Shown one piece after another: positions 51,117 to 60,312 of a stretch of 64,000 nucleotides of DNA. The stretch covers positions 85,596 through 149,595 of the forward strand of contig CAZLVL010000004.1 of assembly GCA_964563155.1 (NCBI GenBank). The letters are read 5' to 3'. This DNA is from DUPQ01 sp964563155 (lineage in GTDB: Bacteria > Bacillota > Clostridia > DUPQ01). The first letter of the stretch is position 1. Each line of letters starts with the position of its first letter. The position numbers and the translations under genes were made by a program. A model generated the notes under the pieces. The model saw only the letters and a program-made list of their open reading frames with translations, had not been told where the DNA came from and made no database searches.

Positions 51117-53880
51117 ACTCTTAGACAGAATATTTGGAACATACAGTGAAAAAGAGATTAAGAAAATAATCCCAATGGTGGATGCTATTGAAGCTTTAGC
51201 CGACGAAATGGGTAGAAAAACCGATGAAGAGTTAAAAGAATATACAAATATATTTAAAAAGAGAATAAAAGAAGGACAAGACCTAGACGATATTTTGGTA
51301 GAAGCCTTTGCAGTATGTAGAGAAGCCTCTACTAGAGTTCTTCATATGACCCCCTACAGGGTCCAATTAATAGGTGGAATTGTTCTTCACCAAGGTCGTA
51401 TAGCAGAAATGAAAACAGGAGAGGGTAAAACCTTAGTTGCAACCTTACCTGTATATTTAAACGCTTTAAGTGGCAGAGGTGTCCATGTAGTTACTGTCAA
51501 TGATTACTTGGCTAAAAGAGACAGTGAATGGATGGGAAAACTATATAACTTTTTAGGCTTGTCAGTAGGATTAATTGCCTATGGAATGACCAAACAAGAA
51601 AAACAAGACGCCTATAATAGCGATATAACCTATTGTACAAACAACGAGTTAGGTTTTGACTACCTAAGAGACAATATGGTAACTCAAAAGGAAGATTTAG
51701 TACAAAGAGAATTGGCCTTTGCTATAGTGGACGAGGTGGATAGCATCTTGGTAGACGAGGCCAGAACCCCATTAATTATTTCTGGGGCAGGTGAGGAATC
51801 TTCTCCTTTATATAAGGCAGCTGACTTTTTTGCTAGAGGCCTAAAAAAGAAGGTTATTATTGAAGAAGATAGTGGTGGAAAAATTCAAAGAATTATGGAT
51901 TTAGCAGCCCAAGAAGAAGATGAGTATGCTGAGGACAAACCTGATTATATTGTAGATGAAAAGAATAGAACCGCTTCATTGACTCCAAAGGGAGTGGATA
52001 AGGCTGAAAAATACTTTAATGTAGAAAGCCTGACCTCTTATGAGAATACAACCCTTTTACACCATATAAATAATGCTATTAAAGCAAGATCTTTAATGCA
52101 AAAGGATGTGGACTACATTGTTAAAGACAATCAAATAATTATTATTGATGAATTTACAGGTAGAATGATGTTTGGAAGAAGGTATTCTGAAGGCTTGCAC
52201 CAGGCTATTGAAGCAAAAGAAAATGTTAAAGTAGAAAGAGAAAATAAGACTCTAGCTACTATAACCTTCCAAAACTACTTTAGAATGTATAAAAAACTCT
52301 CTGGAATGACAGGAACAGCTCTTACAGAAGAAGAAGAGTTTATAGAGATATATAAACTGGATGTCATTGTAATTCCAACTAATAGGCCAGTTATAAGGGA
52401 AGATTTTCCTGACATAGTATATAAGACTGTGCCAGCAAAACTAAAGGCTATTGTTGATGACATATATGAGTGTTCCCAAAGACAACAACCAGTTTTAATT
52501 GGAACAATTTCTATAGAAAAATCGGAAGAGCTTAGTCTTTTACTAAAAAGAAGAGGCATTAAGCATGAAGTTCTAAATGCTAAATACCATGAAAGAGAAG
52601 CAGAAATTGTTGCCCAAGCAGGAAAGCCTGGTTCTGTTACCATTGCTACAAACATGGCTGGTAGAGGAACCGACATTGTTCTAGGTGGAAATGCTGCTTT
52701 TATGGCTATGCAAAAGCTGAAAAAAGAGATTTTTGATGAAGAAGTGTTACTACAAGCTGATAGTTTTAATGAAACAGATAACCAAGAAGTATTAAGAGCA
52801 AGAGAACTCTATACAAAATATGAATCTGAGTTTAAAAAGGATATAGAAAAAGATAAACAATTTGTTATAGAAAAGGGAGGCCTTTATATTCTTGCTACCG
52901 AAAGACATGAATCAAGAAGAATTGATAATCAGCTTAGAGGAAGGTCAGGCCGTCAAGGAGATCCAGGTGCTAGTAGATTTTACTTATCAGTAGAAGATGA
53001 TTTAATGAGACTTTTTGCTCAAGACAGATTGTCCAACATGATGGATATGTTAAAGGTACCTGATGATGTACCCATTGAAGCAAAAATGATAACAAATACC
53101 ATAGAAACAGCCCAAAGAAGAATAGAAAGCATTAACTTCCAAAGAAGAAAAACTGTTATCCAATACGATGACGTAATGAATGCTCAAAGAAACCTTATAT
53201 ACGAGCAAAGAAGACAGGTCTTAGATGGAAGAGACATGAAAATGAGCTATTTGAAAATGCTTGAATCCATCTTAGAAAGATTTACAGAAGATTACTGCTC
53301 TTCACAAAAATCATCGGAATGGAATCTTTTAGCAATGGAAGAAAGGCTAAATGAGCTTTTTCCTTCTCGCTATAATCCCTTAACCAAGGATACAGACTTA
53401 AACTCCTATAACAAAGAATCCTTTTATACTTATCTATATAAGTATTTTGAAGAAAAGTATTTAGAAAAAGAAGAAGAATTGGGCTTTGAGCTCATGAGAG
53501 AAATTGAAAGAATGATTCTTTTGAGAATGGTTGATATGCACTGGATGGACCATATAGATGCTATGGACCAGTTACGTTCTGGTATAGGTTTAAGAGCTAT
53601 TGGGCAAAAAGATCCAGTCTTAGAGTATAAGTTTGAAGGCTATACCATGTTTGAGACCATGACAAACAGCATTCAAGAAGATGCTCTTTTAAGAATATTT
53701 TCCATTAGTAAACAAACTGAGGTTGAAAAACCTGAAAGTAAAGTAAATATAATAACCACCTCCCATGGATCAGATGAAGAGGTTAGAAAAAGTCCCAAGG
53801 TAGTAAATCAAAAGCCTGGACGAAATGACCCTTGTTCTTGTGGAAGTGGTAAGAAATATAAGAAATGTTGCGGAGCTTAA
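51109..53880 (+). CDS. secA: Protein translocase ATPase SecA
   Basis: This motor ATPase drives pre-proteins through SecYEG, including the adhesin and lipoproteins of this window. It has 923 residues with NBD1 Walker A AEMKTGEGKTLVATL, DEVDSILVDEARTPLIISG (shown as Walker B region), the pre-protein cross-linking domain, NBD2 with TNMAGRGTDIVLGG and QLRGRSGRQGDPG, the scaffold/wing domain, and a C-terminal SEC-C zinc motif, CSCGSGKKYKKCC. No accessory SecA2 is seen. It starts inside the end of the YerC-like gene. Confidence 0.98.
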   Translation: MGKLLDRIFGTYSEKEIKKIIPMVDAIEALADEMGRKTDEELKEYTNIFKKRIKEGQDLDDILVEAFAVCREASTRVLHMTPYRVQLIGGIVLHQGRIAEMKTGEGKTLVATLPVYLNALSGRGVHVVTVNDYLAKRDSEWMGKLYNFLGLSVGLIAYGMTKQEKQDAYNSDITYCTNNELGFDYLRDNMVTQKEDLVQRELAFAIVDEVDSILVDEARTPLIISGAGEESSPLYKAADFFARGLKKKVIIEEDSGGKIQRIMDLAAQEEDEYAEDKPDYIVDEKNRTASLTPKGVDKAEKYFNVESLTSYENTTLLHHINNAIKARSLMQKDVDYIVKDNQIIIIDEFTGRMMFGRRYSEGLHQAIEAKENVKVERENKTLATITFQNYFRMYKKLSGMTGTALTEEEEFIEIYKLDVIVIPTNRPVIREDFPDIVYKTVPAKLKAIVDDIYECSQRQQPVLIGTISIEKSEELSLLLKRRGIKHEVLNAKYHEREAEIVAQAGKPGSVTIATNMAGRGTDIVLGGNAAFMAMQKLKKEIFDEEVLLQADSFNETDNQEVLRARELYTKYESEFKKDIEKDKQFVIEKGGLYILATERHESRRIDNQLRGRSGRQGDPGASRFYLSVEDDLMRLFAQDRLSNMMDMLKVPDDVPIEAKMITNTIETAQRRIESINFQRRKTVIQYDDVMNAQRNLIYEQRRQVLDGRDMKMSYLKMLESILERFTEDYCSSQKSSEWNLLAMEERLNELFPSRYNPLTKDTDLNSYNKESFYTYLYKYFEEKYLEKEEELGFELMREIERMILLRMVDMHWMDHIDAMDQLRSGIGLRAIGQKDPVLEYKFEGYTMFETMTNSIQEDALLRIFSISKQTEVEKPESKVNIITTSHGSDEEVRKSPKVVNQKPGRNDPCSCGSGKKYKKCCGA

Positions 53881-53883
53881 TAT

Positions 53884-55164
53884 ATGAATTATGAACAAGC
53901 AGTTGAATATATACACTCAATCTCAAAATTTGGTTCAAAATTAGGATTGACCAATATAACAAAGTTATTAGATTTATTGGGAAATCCCCATGATAAGTTA
54001 AAATTTGTCCATGTAGGTGGAACCAATGGTAAGGGTTCAACCTCCAATTATATTGCAAATATCTTGTATCAAGCAGGTTACAGGGTTGGATTTTTCATTT
54101 CCCCCTATATTGAAAAGTTTACCGAAAGAATTCAGGTTGACTTTCAAAATATTGAAGAAGATTGTTTGGTTAAAAATGTTGAATTAATCCAAGAAAAAAT
54201 TCAGATTATGCTAGACCAAGGCTATAATCATCCTACTGAATTTGAGGTAAATACAGCCTTAGGTATGCTATATTTCCAGCAAAAGGCCTGTGATCTAGTG
54301 GTTTTAGAGGTAGGTCTAGGTGGAAGAATGGATTCTACCAATGTAATCAACACTCCTTTAGTTTCAGTAATATGTACCATTGATATAGATCACATTGGTG
54401 TTTTAGGTGACACCATAGAGCAAATTGCCTTTGAAAAGGCAGGTATTATAAAGCCACTGGTACCTTTAGTAATATATGGGGACAATCCACAAGTGGCATA
54501 TGAAGTTATTGAAGAGCAGGCTAAAGAAAAAAATGCACCTTCTGAAAGAGTGGATTTTTCCAAGATAAGTAATGTTAGATATGAAGATTTTTCTTATACC
54601 TTTGATTTTGAAAAGTATAAAGACTTAAAGATTAACATATTTGGAGAATATCAAATTAAAAATGCCTGTACTGCAATTAAAGCAGTAGAAAAATTAAAAG
54701 CATATAATATTACAATAGACCATATTAAAAAGGGACTAGAAAGAGCTAAATGGCCTGGCAGACTAGAAATTGTCTCAAAAGATCCCTTTGTCCTTACTGA
54801 TGGAGCCCACAATATTCAAGGAATTAGAAGTTTAAAAGAAACTATCTTAAAGTATTTTCCTGATAAAAGAAAAATATTTGTTATGGCTGTCATGAGAAAC
54901 AAGGATTATGACCATATGATTGAAGAAATATTTCCTTATGCAGATATGGCTGTAGCCCTAAGACCTGACTATGAAAGAGCCTTAGAGCGAGATATTCTAG
55001 TAGACACTATTAGCAAGTATTGCGCAAATACCTTTACTTTTGATAAGATAGAAGAAGGTTTAGACTTTGTAGTATCACAAGCAGATGAGAACACAATTAT
55101 TTGCACATTCGGTTCTCTTTATTATATTGCAGATGTGAAAAAATATTTTCAAAAGAGGGTTTAA
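53884..55164 (+). CDS. folC: Folylpolyglutamate/dihydrofolate synthase
   Basis: This Mur-ligase-related ATPase adds glutamate to folates. It has 426 residues with the P-loop VGGTNGKGSTSNYIANIL, SPYIEKFTERIQV, LEVGLGGRMDSTNV, TIDIDHIGVLGDTIEQIAFEKAGIIK (in part) and PGRLEIVSKDPFVLTDGAHN. GGAG at 53872-53875, inside the secA end, is 8 nt before the ATG. The next gene follows its stop directly. Confidence 0.96.
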   Translation: MNYEQAVEYIHSISKFGSKLGLTNITKLLDLLGNPHDKLKFVHVGGTNGKGSTSNYIANILYQAGYRVGFFISPYIEKFTERIQVDFQNIEEDCLVKNVELIQEKIQIMLDQGYNHPTEFEVNTALGMLYFQQKACDLVVLEVGLGGRMDSTNVINTPLVSVICTIDIDHIGVLGDTIEQIAFEKAGIIKPLVPLVIYGDNPQVAYEVIEEQAKEKNAPSERVDFSKISNVRYEDFSYTFDFEKYKDLKINIFGEYQIKNACTAIKAVEKLKAYNITIDHIKKGLERAKWPGRLEIVSKDPFVLTDGAHNIQGIRSLKETILKYFPDKRKIFVMAVMRNKDYDHMIEEIFPYADMAVALRPDYERALERDILVDTISKYCANTFTFDKIEEGLDFVVSQADENTIICTFGSLYYIADVKKYFQKRV

Positions 55165-56475
55165 ATGGATTTAGAAACCTTGCAAAACAATCTTGAAAAA
55201 ATTGATTTTAATGAGCTTCGTAAAAAAAATATTAAGCTAAGTGAAGACGATGCTTATGTTGGGGAGTTATATAATTCTGCTATTGATAATATTAAACAAA
55301 ACAATTTAGATGTTGCAAAGATTAAATTAAATAGAGTGGTAAAGCTAGATCCTACCTTTGAAAAAGCTGCGGCTTTATTGGGTAAAATTAGTGAAATCCA
55401 AGAAAATAAATCTCTAGGGGATAAAATGGAAGAAGCTCTTTATGCAAAAGAAGAAAAAGAGGGTAAAAAGCATAGACTCTTTAACTTTAATCTAACCCCA
55501 AAAGAGCAATCTACCATAAGAGAAACTCCACCCAGAGAGACAAGCACCCTTAAAGCTCAAAAGATTTATCCAGCAAGTCAAAACAAGGCTAAATTATCTC
55601 CATTTACCTTTATGAAAATACAAATGGTAATCATTATTGCTTTGGTCCTTATCATAATTGCCCTTTTAATTTTCATTTTTGATATGAGAATTAAGTTTAA
55701 TACCTTTGTTAAAGACCAACCTGATTTAGTAGGTGCTTTAGAAACTTTAGAAAAAGAACATAATGATTTAAGCTTAGAATATGAGGCGGCAGTTAGGGGA
55801 TATCAAGAAAAAATAACTGAATATGAAAAACAACTAGATAAAAAAAATCTAGACCAAAGTAAAGTTGACTTAATAATTGATGGTCTTAGCGCACAAAGGG
55901 ACCTCTATTTAGCTAAAAAGCTGGAATTAGAAGGAGAATACAAACAAGCTTACAATCTTCTTATAGATATAGATGTGATAAATGCGGGTTTTTCAGAAGA
56001 AGACCAAGCCCTATACGATGCTTGCTTAAAATATACTAAAATGCAGTTAGCCATTTCTATATACAACTCAGGAAACAAATTGTACCAAGATTTAAAGTAC
56101 AAAGAAGCTTATGATAACTTTAAGGATATCTGGGATTTTTACCCAACATATAATTCTGTCCTTGACTGGAAGGATGAAGTAGAATATACAAATTTAGTTT
56201 ATGACTCTGTTTTTAAAATGGCTAAATGTGCCTTTGAAATAAAAGAATATGACCAAGCTGTTGCAGGTTATGGCTTTGTTGAAAAGAGTAATACAGAGTT
56301 TTCTAACATGAATATGTCTGGTATCATTTATCACAGCGCCAAGGCCTATGCAGGTTTAGAAGACTGGGATATGGCTGAAAAATTATTCATGAGGGTTATA
56401 GAAGAGTATCCTCAATCAGAATTGGTTGTTCATGCTAGAAATAGGTTGGCTTTAGTTCAAGAAAATAAAAAATAA
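55165..56475 (+). CDS. Membrane-anchored TPR/coiled-coil protein, function unknown
   Basis: This 436-residue protein has a soluble, TPR-like N-terminus (about 30-75, NNLDVAKIKLNRVVKLDPTFEKAAALLGKI), a low-complexity linker, one membrane helix (about 150-172, MVIIIALVLIIIALLIFIF), a predicted coiled coil (about 190-225, LEKEHNDLSLEYEAAVRGYQ onward) and a C-terminal TPR-like region (about 255-430) with YDQAVAGYGFVEKS and WDMAEKLFMRVIEEYPQSEL resembling YbgF/CpoB or BamD repeats. It has no catalytic motif. Its place after folC is not informative. A scaffold role in the envelope is only a guess. Confidence 0.8.
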   Translation: MDLETLQNNLEKIDFNELRKKNIKLSEDDAYVGELYNSAIDNIKQNNLDVAKIKLNRVVKLDPTFEKAAALLGKISEIQENKSLGDKMEEALYAKEEKEGKKHRLFNFNLTPKEQSTIRETPPRETSTLKAQKIYPASQNKAKLSPFTFMKIQMVIIIALVLIIIALLIFIFDMRIKFNTFVKDQPDLVGALETLEKEHNDLSLEYEAAVRGYQEKITEYEKQLDKKNLDQSKVDLIIDGLSAQRDLYLAKKLELEGEYKQAYNLLIDIDVINAGFSEEDQALYDACLKYTKMQLAISIYNSGNKLYQDLKYKEAYDNFKDIWDFYPTYNSVLDWKDEVEYTNLVYDSVFKMAKCAFEIKEYDQAVAGYGFVEKSNTEFSNMNMSGIIYHSAKAYAGLEDWDMAEKLFMRVIEEYPQSELVVHARNRLALVQENKK

Positions 56476-56489
56476 ATTAAGGGGAATTT

Positions 56490-59400
56490 ATGCAAAATAC
56501 AGATTTCTTTGCTGAAATAGCAAACACGGTTATTGAAAAAAGAAAGGATTTTATGCATGAAATACAAGCTCCTAAGGATAAAGGTCCAGTTTTAAATGCA
56601 AATAAGATATATGAAAAAGAGGAGCAAGGTGAAAATATAGACCTTCCTTTTTTTGATTATGACAAAAGTATAAAAGACTATTATGAGGGAATAGAGCTTT
56701 TAAAAGATTACTATAAACCTTTTTTAAAAAGAAGGAATAAACCTTTAGAAGGTAGAAAAAGACTTTACTTAGAAAACTTTGATTTTAGGTTTGAAGAAAA
56801 AGAAGATAAAGAAGATTTTTCTAGACTCTTAAATGGAGAAGGCAAGTGGGAAGCTCTAAAAATACCCCATTATCATGGTCCTACAGGTCATTGGGTAAGT
56901 TACTACAGATGTAAATTTGATTATGAATTATCTGATAAAAAGGTATATTTAGTTTTAAAAGGTTCTGACTACATAACAGATGTCTATATAAATGGAAGAC
57001 ACCTTGTTAGTCATGAAGGCTTTTTTGCTTCTTTTGAAGAAAACATTGGAGACTATCTCCACAAAAAAGATAATGTTCTTCTTATTAAAGTAGAGAATCA
57101 TATTACTGCCTTGGGAGAGAATAAGGTCTTTGGAAAGAAACTTTATGCTGCAACAGGAATTGGCTGGGATGAACCAGGTAGTGGCTGGCATCATTGTCCT
57201 CCAGGTGGTGGGATATTTGACAAGGTCTATTTAGAAGAAAGAAATGAAAGCCATTTATTTGATGCATATATTTTACCTGATATAGACAAATGCATTGCTA
57301 ATTTAAATCTTGTTCTTCAAAAAGCAGACCAAGGTGTATCAAACCTTAAGGCTAAAGTAGTTATAGAGGCTTTCAACTTTGATGATAATAAAAAACTTGA
57401 AAAAGAATTTCCCCTAGTAGCAAACAATGGCTTAAACTATTATTCCTTTGATATAAAGATGGATGATCCTAAGATTTGGGATAGCCAAACCCCTTATTTA
57501 TACACAACAAAGATTTTCATATGCCAAGAAGAAGATTGTGACCAATATGAGTTTAACTTTGGCATGAGAAAATTTGAGCAAGACACGAAAAATATACCCT
57601 ATGGTACCCTTTATCTGAATAACCAAGAAATCATTTTAAGAGGGGCCAATGAAATGGGTCATTTGCAGCTTTGTGTAATTAGAAATGATTTTGACCAATT
57701 GATAGAAGATATTTTAATTGCCAAATATTCTAATATGAATTATTTTAGAATCACTCAAAGACCAGTGCAAAGAGAAATATATGAATACTGTGATATGTTG
57801 GGTATGATGGTACAAACTGATTTTCCCTTATTTGGTCAATTACCAAAAAGCCAGATCTATGAAGCCGCAAGACAAGTAGGGGAGATGGAAAGACACATAA
57901 GAAGACATCCTTGTGTAATAATGGTAAGTTATATCAATGAGCCAACAGACCAGATTAAGTCTAACACCACCCACTACAATCTAGACAGAAAAGAGCTAGA
58001 AAATTGGTTTAACATAGCTGATACCTTTGTTAAACAAGAAAATCCTCAAAGAGTCATCAAAAGAGTAGAAGGAGATTATGATCCACCTACAATAAAAGGA
58101 ATGTCTGATTTCCATTGTTACAACATGTGGTATACCAACCATGCAATATCTATTGGAAATCTTTACAAAGGATTTTTGCCTCCTATTAAAAAGGACTGGA
58201 AAACTTCATGTGGCGAGTATGGAGTAGAGGGTTTAGATAATCTAGACTTGATGAAAAAGTATTATCCAAAAGAATGGCTTCCTAAAAATGATTATGATTT
58301 TTGGACCCCTGATAGTATTGCTAGAGCACAAACCAATTCTATGCATGGTGATTGGTTTTATGAACAGGACAATATAGTAGATTGGATAAAGTTTGGACAA
58401 GCCCATCAAAGAAAATCAATCTCTTTGATGACTTTAGCCATGAGAAGAAGATCTGACTATATTATTCAAACAGCCATGCACCTTCTTATAGACGCTTATC
58501 CAGCAGGTTGGATGAAGACCCTAGTAGGTGTTGACAGAAGGCCAAAACCCTCTTATTTTGCCTTTAAAGACGCTCTAAAGCCTCTAAAGCTTAACTTTAG
58601 GTCGGATAGATGGTCAGCCTATAGAAATGAAGAGATATCTGTTGAGGCTTGGTGTTTAAATGATACAAGAAAGGATTATACTAATTTAGGATTTGTAGCT
58701 ACTCTTTGTGATAGTGAGGGTAGGGTATTTGCAGAATATGAAAGTAGATTTTCTTCAAAAAGTACAAGTTCTTTTTCTTTTGCAGATATAAAAATTGAAA
58801 GTAAAGTTTTTGAGAATAAAAAAAGACAAGAAATATATTTAGTAGGTAAGATTTTTGATGGTAAAGACCTATTAGATGAAGATTCTTTTAAGATTGATTT
58901 ATATGAAAGACCAAAAAACAGTATTAAAGTTTACCCCATAGGCAATCTTGCAAAAGAGTTGGTAAGTGAAACAAGCATCTTTGAAAAGGCAGACTTAGAT
59001 TCAAGTCAACTTATTATGGTGTCTGACTGTGATGAGCTTAATGACTTTAATGGCTTTAATGAATTTAATAATAATGTTAAAGGGTATATGAACTACTTAG
59101 ATGGTAGTCCTGGCAATAAAGATAGTTTAAACAAAAAGAAAATCCTCTATGTTATGAACCAGGATTTAGATACTTTAAAGATTGGCAATAATTCATACAC
59201 TCTAAGTGATAAAAGAATGTGGAAGGCTACTTATTCACCAATTAATTTAAGTATTTTTAAAGACCATTTATGGGATGACCTATCTTTCTTGTATGACCAA
59301 AAAGAAGACAAGATTAACTTTACTGCTGAATACTTCGTTGATTTTGAACAAGTAGATGGTACTGAAGATAAGCAATGCCAACCCTATGAGCAGTATGTCT

Positions 59401-59570
59401 TTTCATACAAAAAACCATTGTTTACAGAGAGTGCCTTTGGTAAAAAAGAGAAAAGATCAGTATTTATGAAAAATCAGGATGGTTATTTCACTTCTCTTAA
59501 TTTAAGAGGAAGGATAGGGGTAAATCCTGCTTTAGATATGATTTTGTACCAGGCCTTAACTAGGGATTGA
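56490..59570 (+). CDS. Glycoside hydrolase family 2 enzyme (beta-galactosidase-like), cytoplasmic
   Basis: This 1,026-residue GH2 enzyme has no signal peptide. Residues about 90-250 are the jelly-roll sugar-binding domain (WVSYYRCKFDYEL, DVYINGRHLVSHEGFF), then an immunoglobulin-like domain, then the catalytic barrel from about 365 (LYLNNQEIILRGANEMGH). The acid/base is Glu484 in VSYINEPTDQ and the likely nucleophile is Glu576 in SCGEYGVEG. The C-terminal ~330 residues contain beta-sandwich-like sequence and a less conserved tail. Beta-galactosidase fits the Leloir genes 6 kb upstream, but beta-glucuronidase- or mannosidase-like activities are not excluded. It follows the TPR protein by 14 nt, with AAGGGG as ribosome site. 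Confidence 0.85.
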   Translation: MQNTDFFAEIANTVIEKRKDFMHEIQAPKDKGPVLNANKIYEKEEQGENIDLPFFDYDKSIKDYYEGIELLKDYYKPFLKRRNKPLEGRKRLYLENFDFRFEEKEDKEDFSRLLNGEGKWEALKIPHYHGPTGHWVSYYRCKFDYELSDKKVYLVLKGSDYITDVYINGRHLVSHEGFFASFEENIGDYLHKKDNVLLIKVENHITALGENKVFGKKLYAATGIGWDEPGSGWHHCPPGGGIFDKVYLEERNESHLFDAYILPDIDKCIANLNLVLQKADQGVSNLKAKVVIEAFNFDDNKKLEKEFPLVANNGLNYYSFDIKMDDPKIWDSQTPYLYTTKIFICQEEDCDQYEFNFGMRKFEQDTKNIPYGTLYLNNQEIILRGANEMGHLQLCVIRNDFDQLIEDILIAKYSNMNYFRITQRPVQREIYEYCDMLGMMVQTDFPLFGQLPKSQIYEAARQVGEMERHIRRHPCVIMVSYINEPTDQIKSNTTHYNLDRKELENWFNIADTFVKQENPQRVIKRVEGDYDPPTIKGMSDFHCYNMWYTNHAISIGNLYKGFLPPIKKDWKTSCGEYGVEGLDNLDLMKKYYPKEWLPKNDYDFWTPDSIARAQTNSMHGDWFYEQDNIVDWIKFGQAHQRKSISLMTLAMRRRSDYIIQTAMHLLIDAYPAGWMKTLVGVDRRPKPSYFAFKDALKPLKLNFRSDRWSAYRNEEISVEAWCLNDTRKDYTNLGFVATLCDSEGRVFAEYESRFSSKSTSSFSFADIKIESKVFENKKRQEIYLVGKIFDGKDLLDEDSFKIDLYERPKNSIKVYPIGNLAKELVSETSIFEKADLDSSQLIMVSDCDELNDFNGFNEFNNNVKGYMNYLDGSPGNKDSLNKKKILYVMNQDLDTLKIGNNSYTLSDKRMWKATYSPINLSIFKDHLWDDLSFLYDQKEDKINFTAEYFVDFEQVDGTEDKQCQPYEQYVFSYKKPLFTESAFGKKEKRSVFMKNQDGYFTSLNLRGRIGVNPALDMILYQALTRD

Positions 59571-59571
59571 T

Positions 59572-60312
59572 ATGAAACTAATAACAAAAATCTGTATAGT
59601 GCTTTTCACTTTTATATTGTTTTTTCTTGTTCTAATTAGTGCAATAGATTATTTTGCTTTTAATAAGGATATTTATAGGCATATTCAGATTAAGCATCAT
59701 ATTTCAGCATACAATGATATGGCCCAAGATAGTTTAGATGATATAACTTCTAAGATTATAGATTATCTAAAATCAAATGATTTAGAAATGAAGATATATG
59801 ATACTTATGGTAAGAATAATGAAAACAATGAAAATACTAAAAAAGAATTATTTAACTTTAGAGAAAAAGAGCATATGAGAGATGTTCAAATCCTTTTTAG
59901 AAAGATGGAAAAGGCAAACGTTATTCTAATTGTACTGCTTTTTTTACTTCTTCTTTTACCCATGCTTTTAGATTTTAAGACTTTTAAAAAAAGTTTTTCT
60001 TCTTTTGCTTTTGGTACTTTTTTACTTATTTTAGCTTTTCTCTTACTTGTATTAGCATATATTTTTATTGACTTTTATAGTTTTTGGAATCTCTTTCATG
60101 AGTTAATTTTTACTAATGACCTTTATATTATGTATCCTGAAACTGACTTATTAATTAATATTATGCCCTTAGAATTCTTTGTCAGCCTGTGTATTTATGT
60201 GGCAGCCTATACTGGTTTGTTATTTTTAGCTTTCTTTGTTATTATATTTGGTGTAAAAAAGAATAAAAGAATAAAAAGGTGGAAAAATGACAATAAAGAA
60301 GCACAATATTGA
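59572..60312 (+). CDS. TIGR01906/DUF1461-family integral membrane protein
   Basis: This 246-residue membrane protein has an N-terminal helix (about 7-27), an extracytoplasmic domain with the family motif FNFREKEHMRDV (near residue 95), and three further helices (about 115-133, 145-170, 205-235), ending in a basic tail. The family is common in Clostridia and has no known function. Its last 26 bases overlap the nucleoside kinase start, so they are co-translated. Confidence 0.85.
   Translation: MKLITKICIVLFTFILFFLVLISAIDYFAFNKDIYRHIQIKHHISAYNDMAQDSLDDITSKIIDYLKSNDLEMKIYDTYGKNNENNENTKKELFNFREKEHMRDVQILFRKMEKANVILIVLLFLLLLLPMLLDFKTFKKSFSSFAFGTFLLILAFLLLVLAYIFIDFYSFWNLFHELIFTNDLYIMYPETDLLINIMPLEFFVSLCIYVAAYTGLLFLAFFVIIFGVKKNKRIKRWKNDNKEAQY

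Noticed and set aside
52275..52676. 133-aa open frame on the - strand inside secA
   Set aside because: The + strand frame encodes conserved SecA motifs through this stretch; there is no independent support.
60287..60312. Frameshift joining the DUF1461 protein and the nucleoside kinase
   Set aside because: Both proteins are full length with normal ends. The overlap carries an AGGTGG ribosome site and is ordinary translational coupling.
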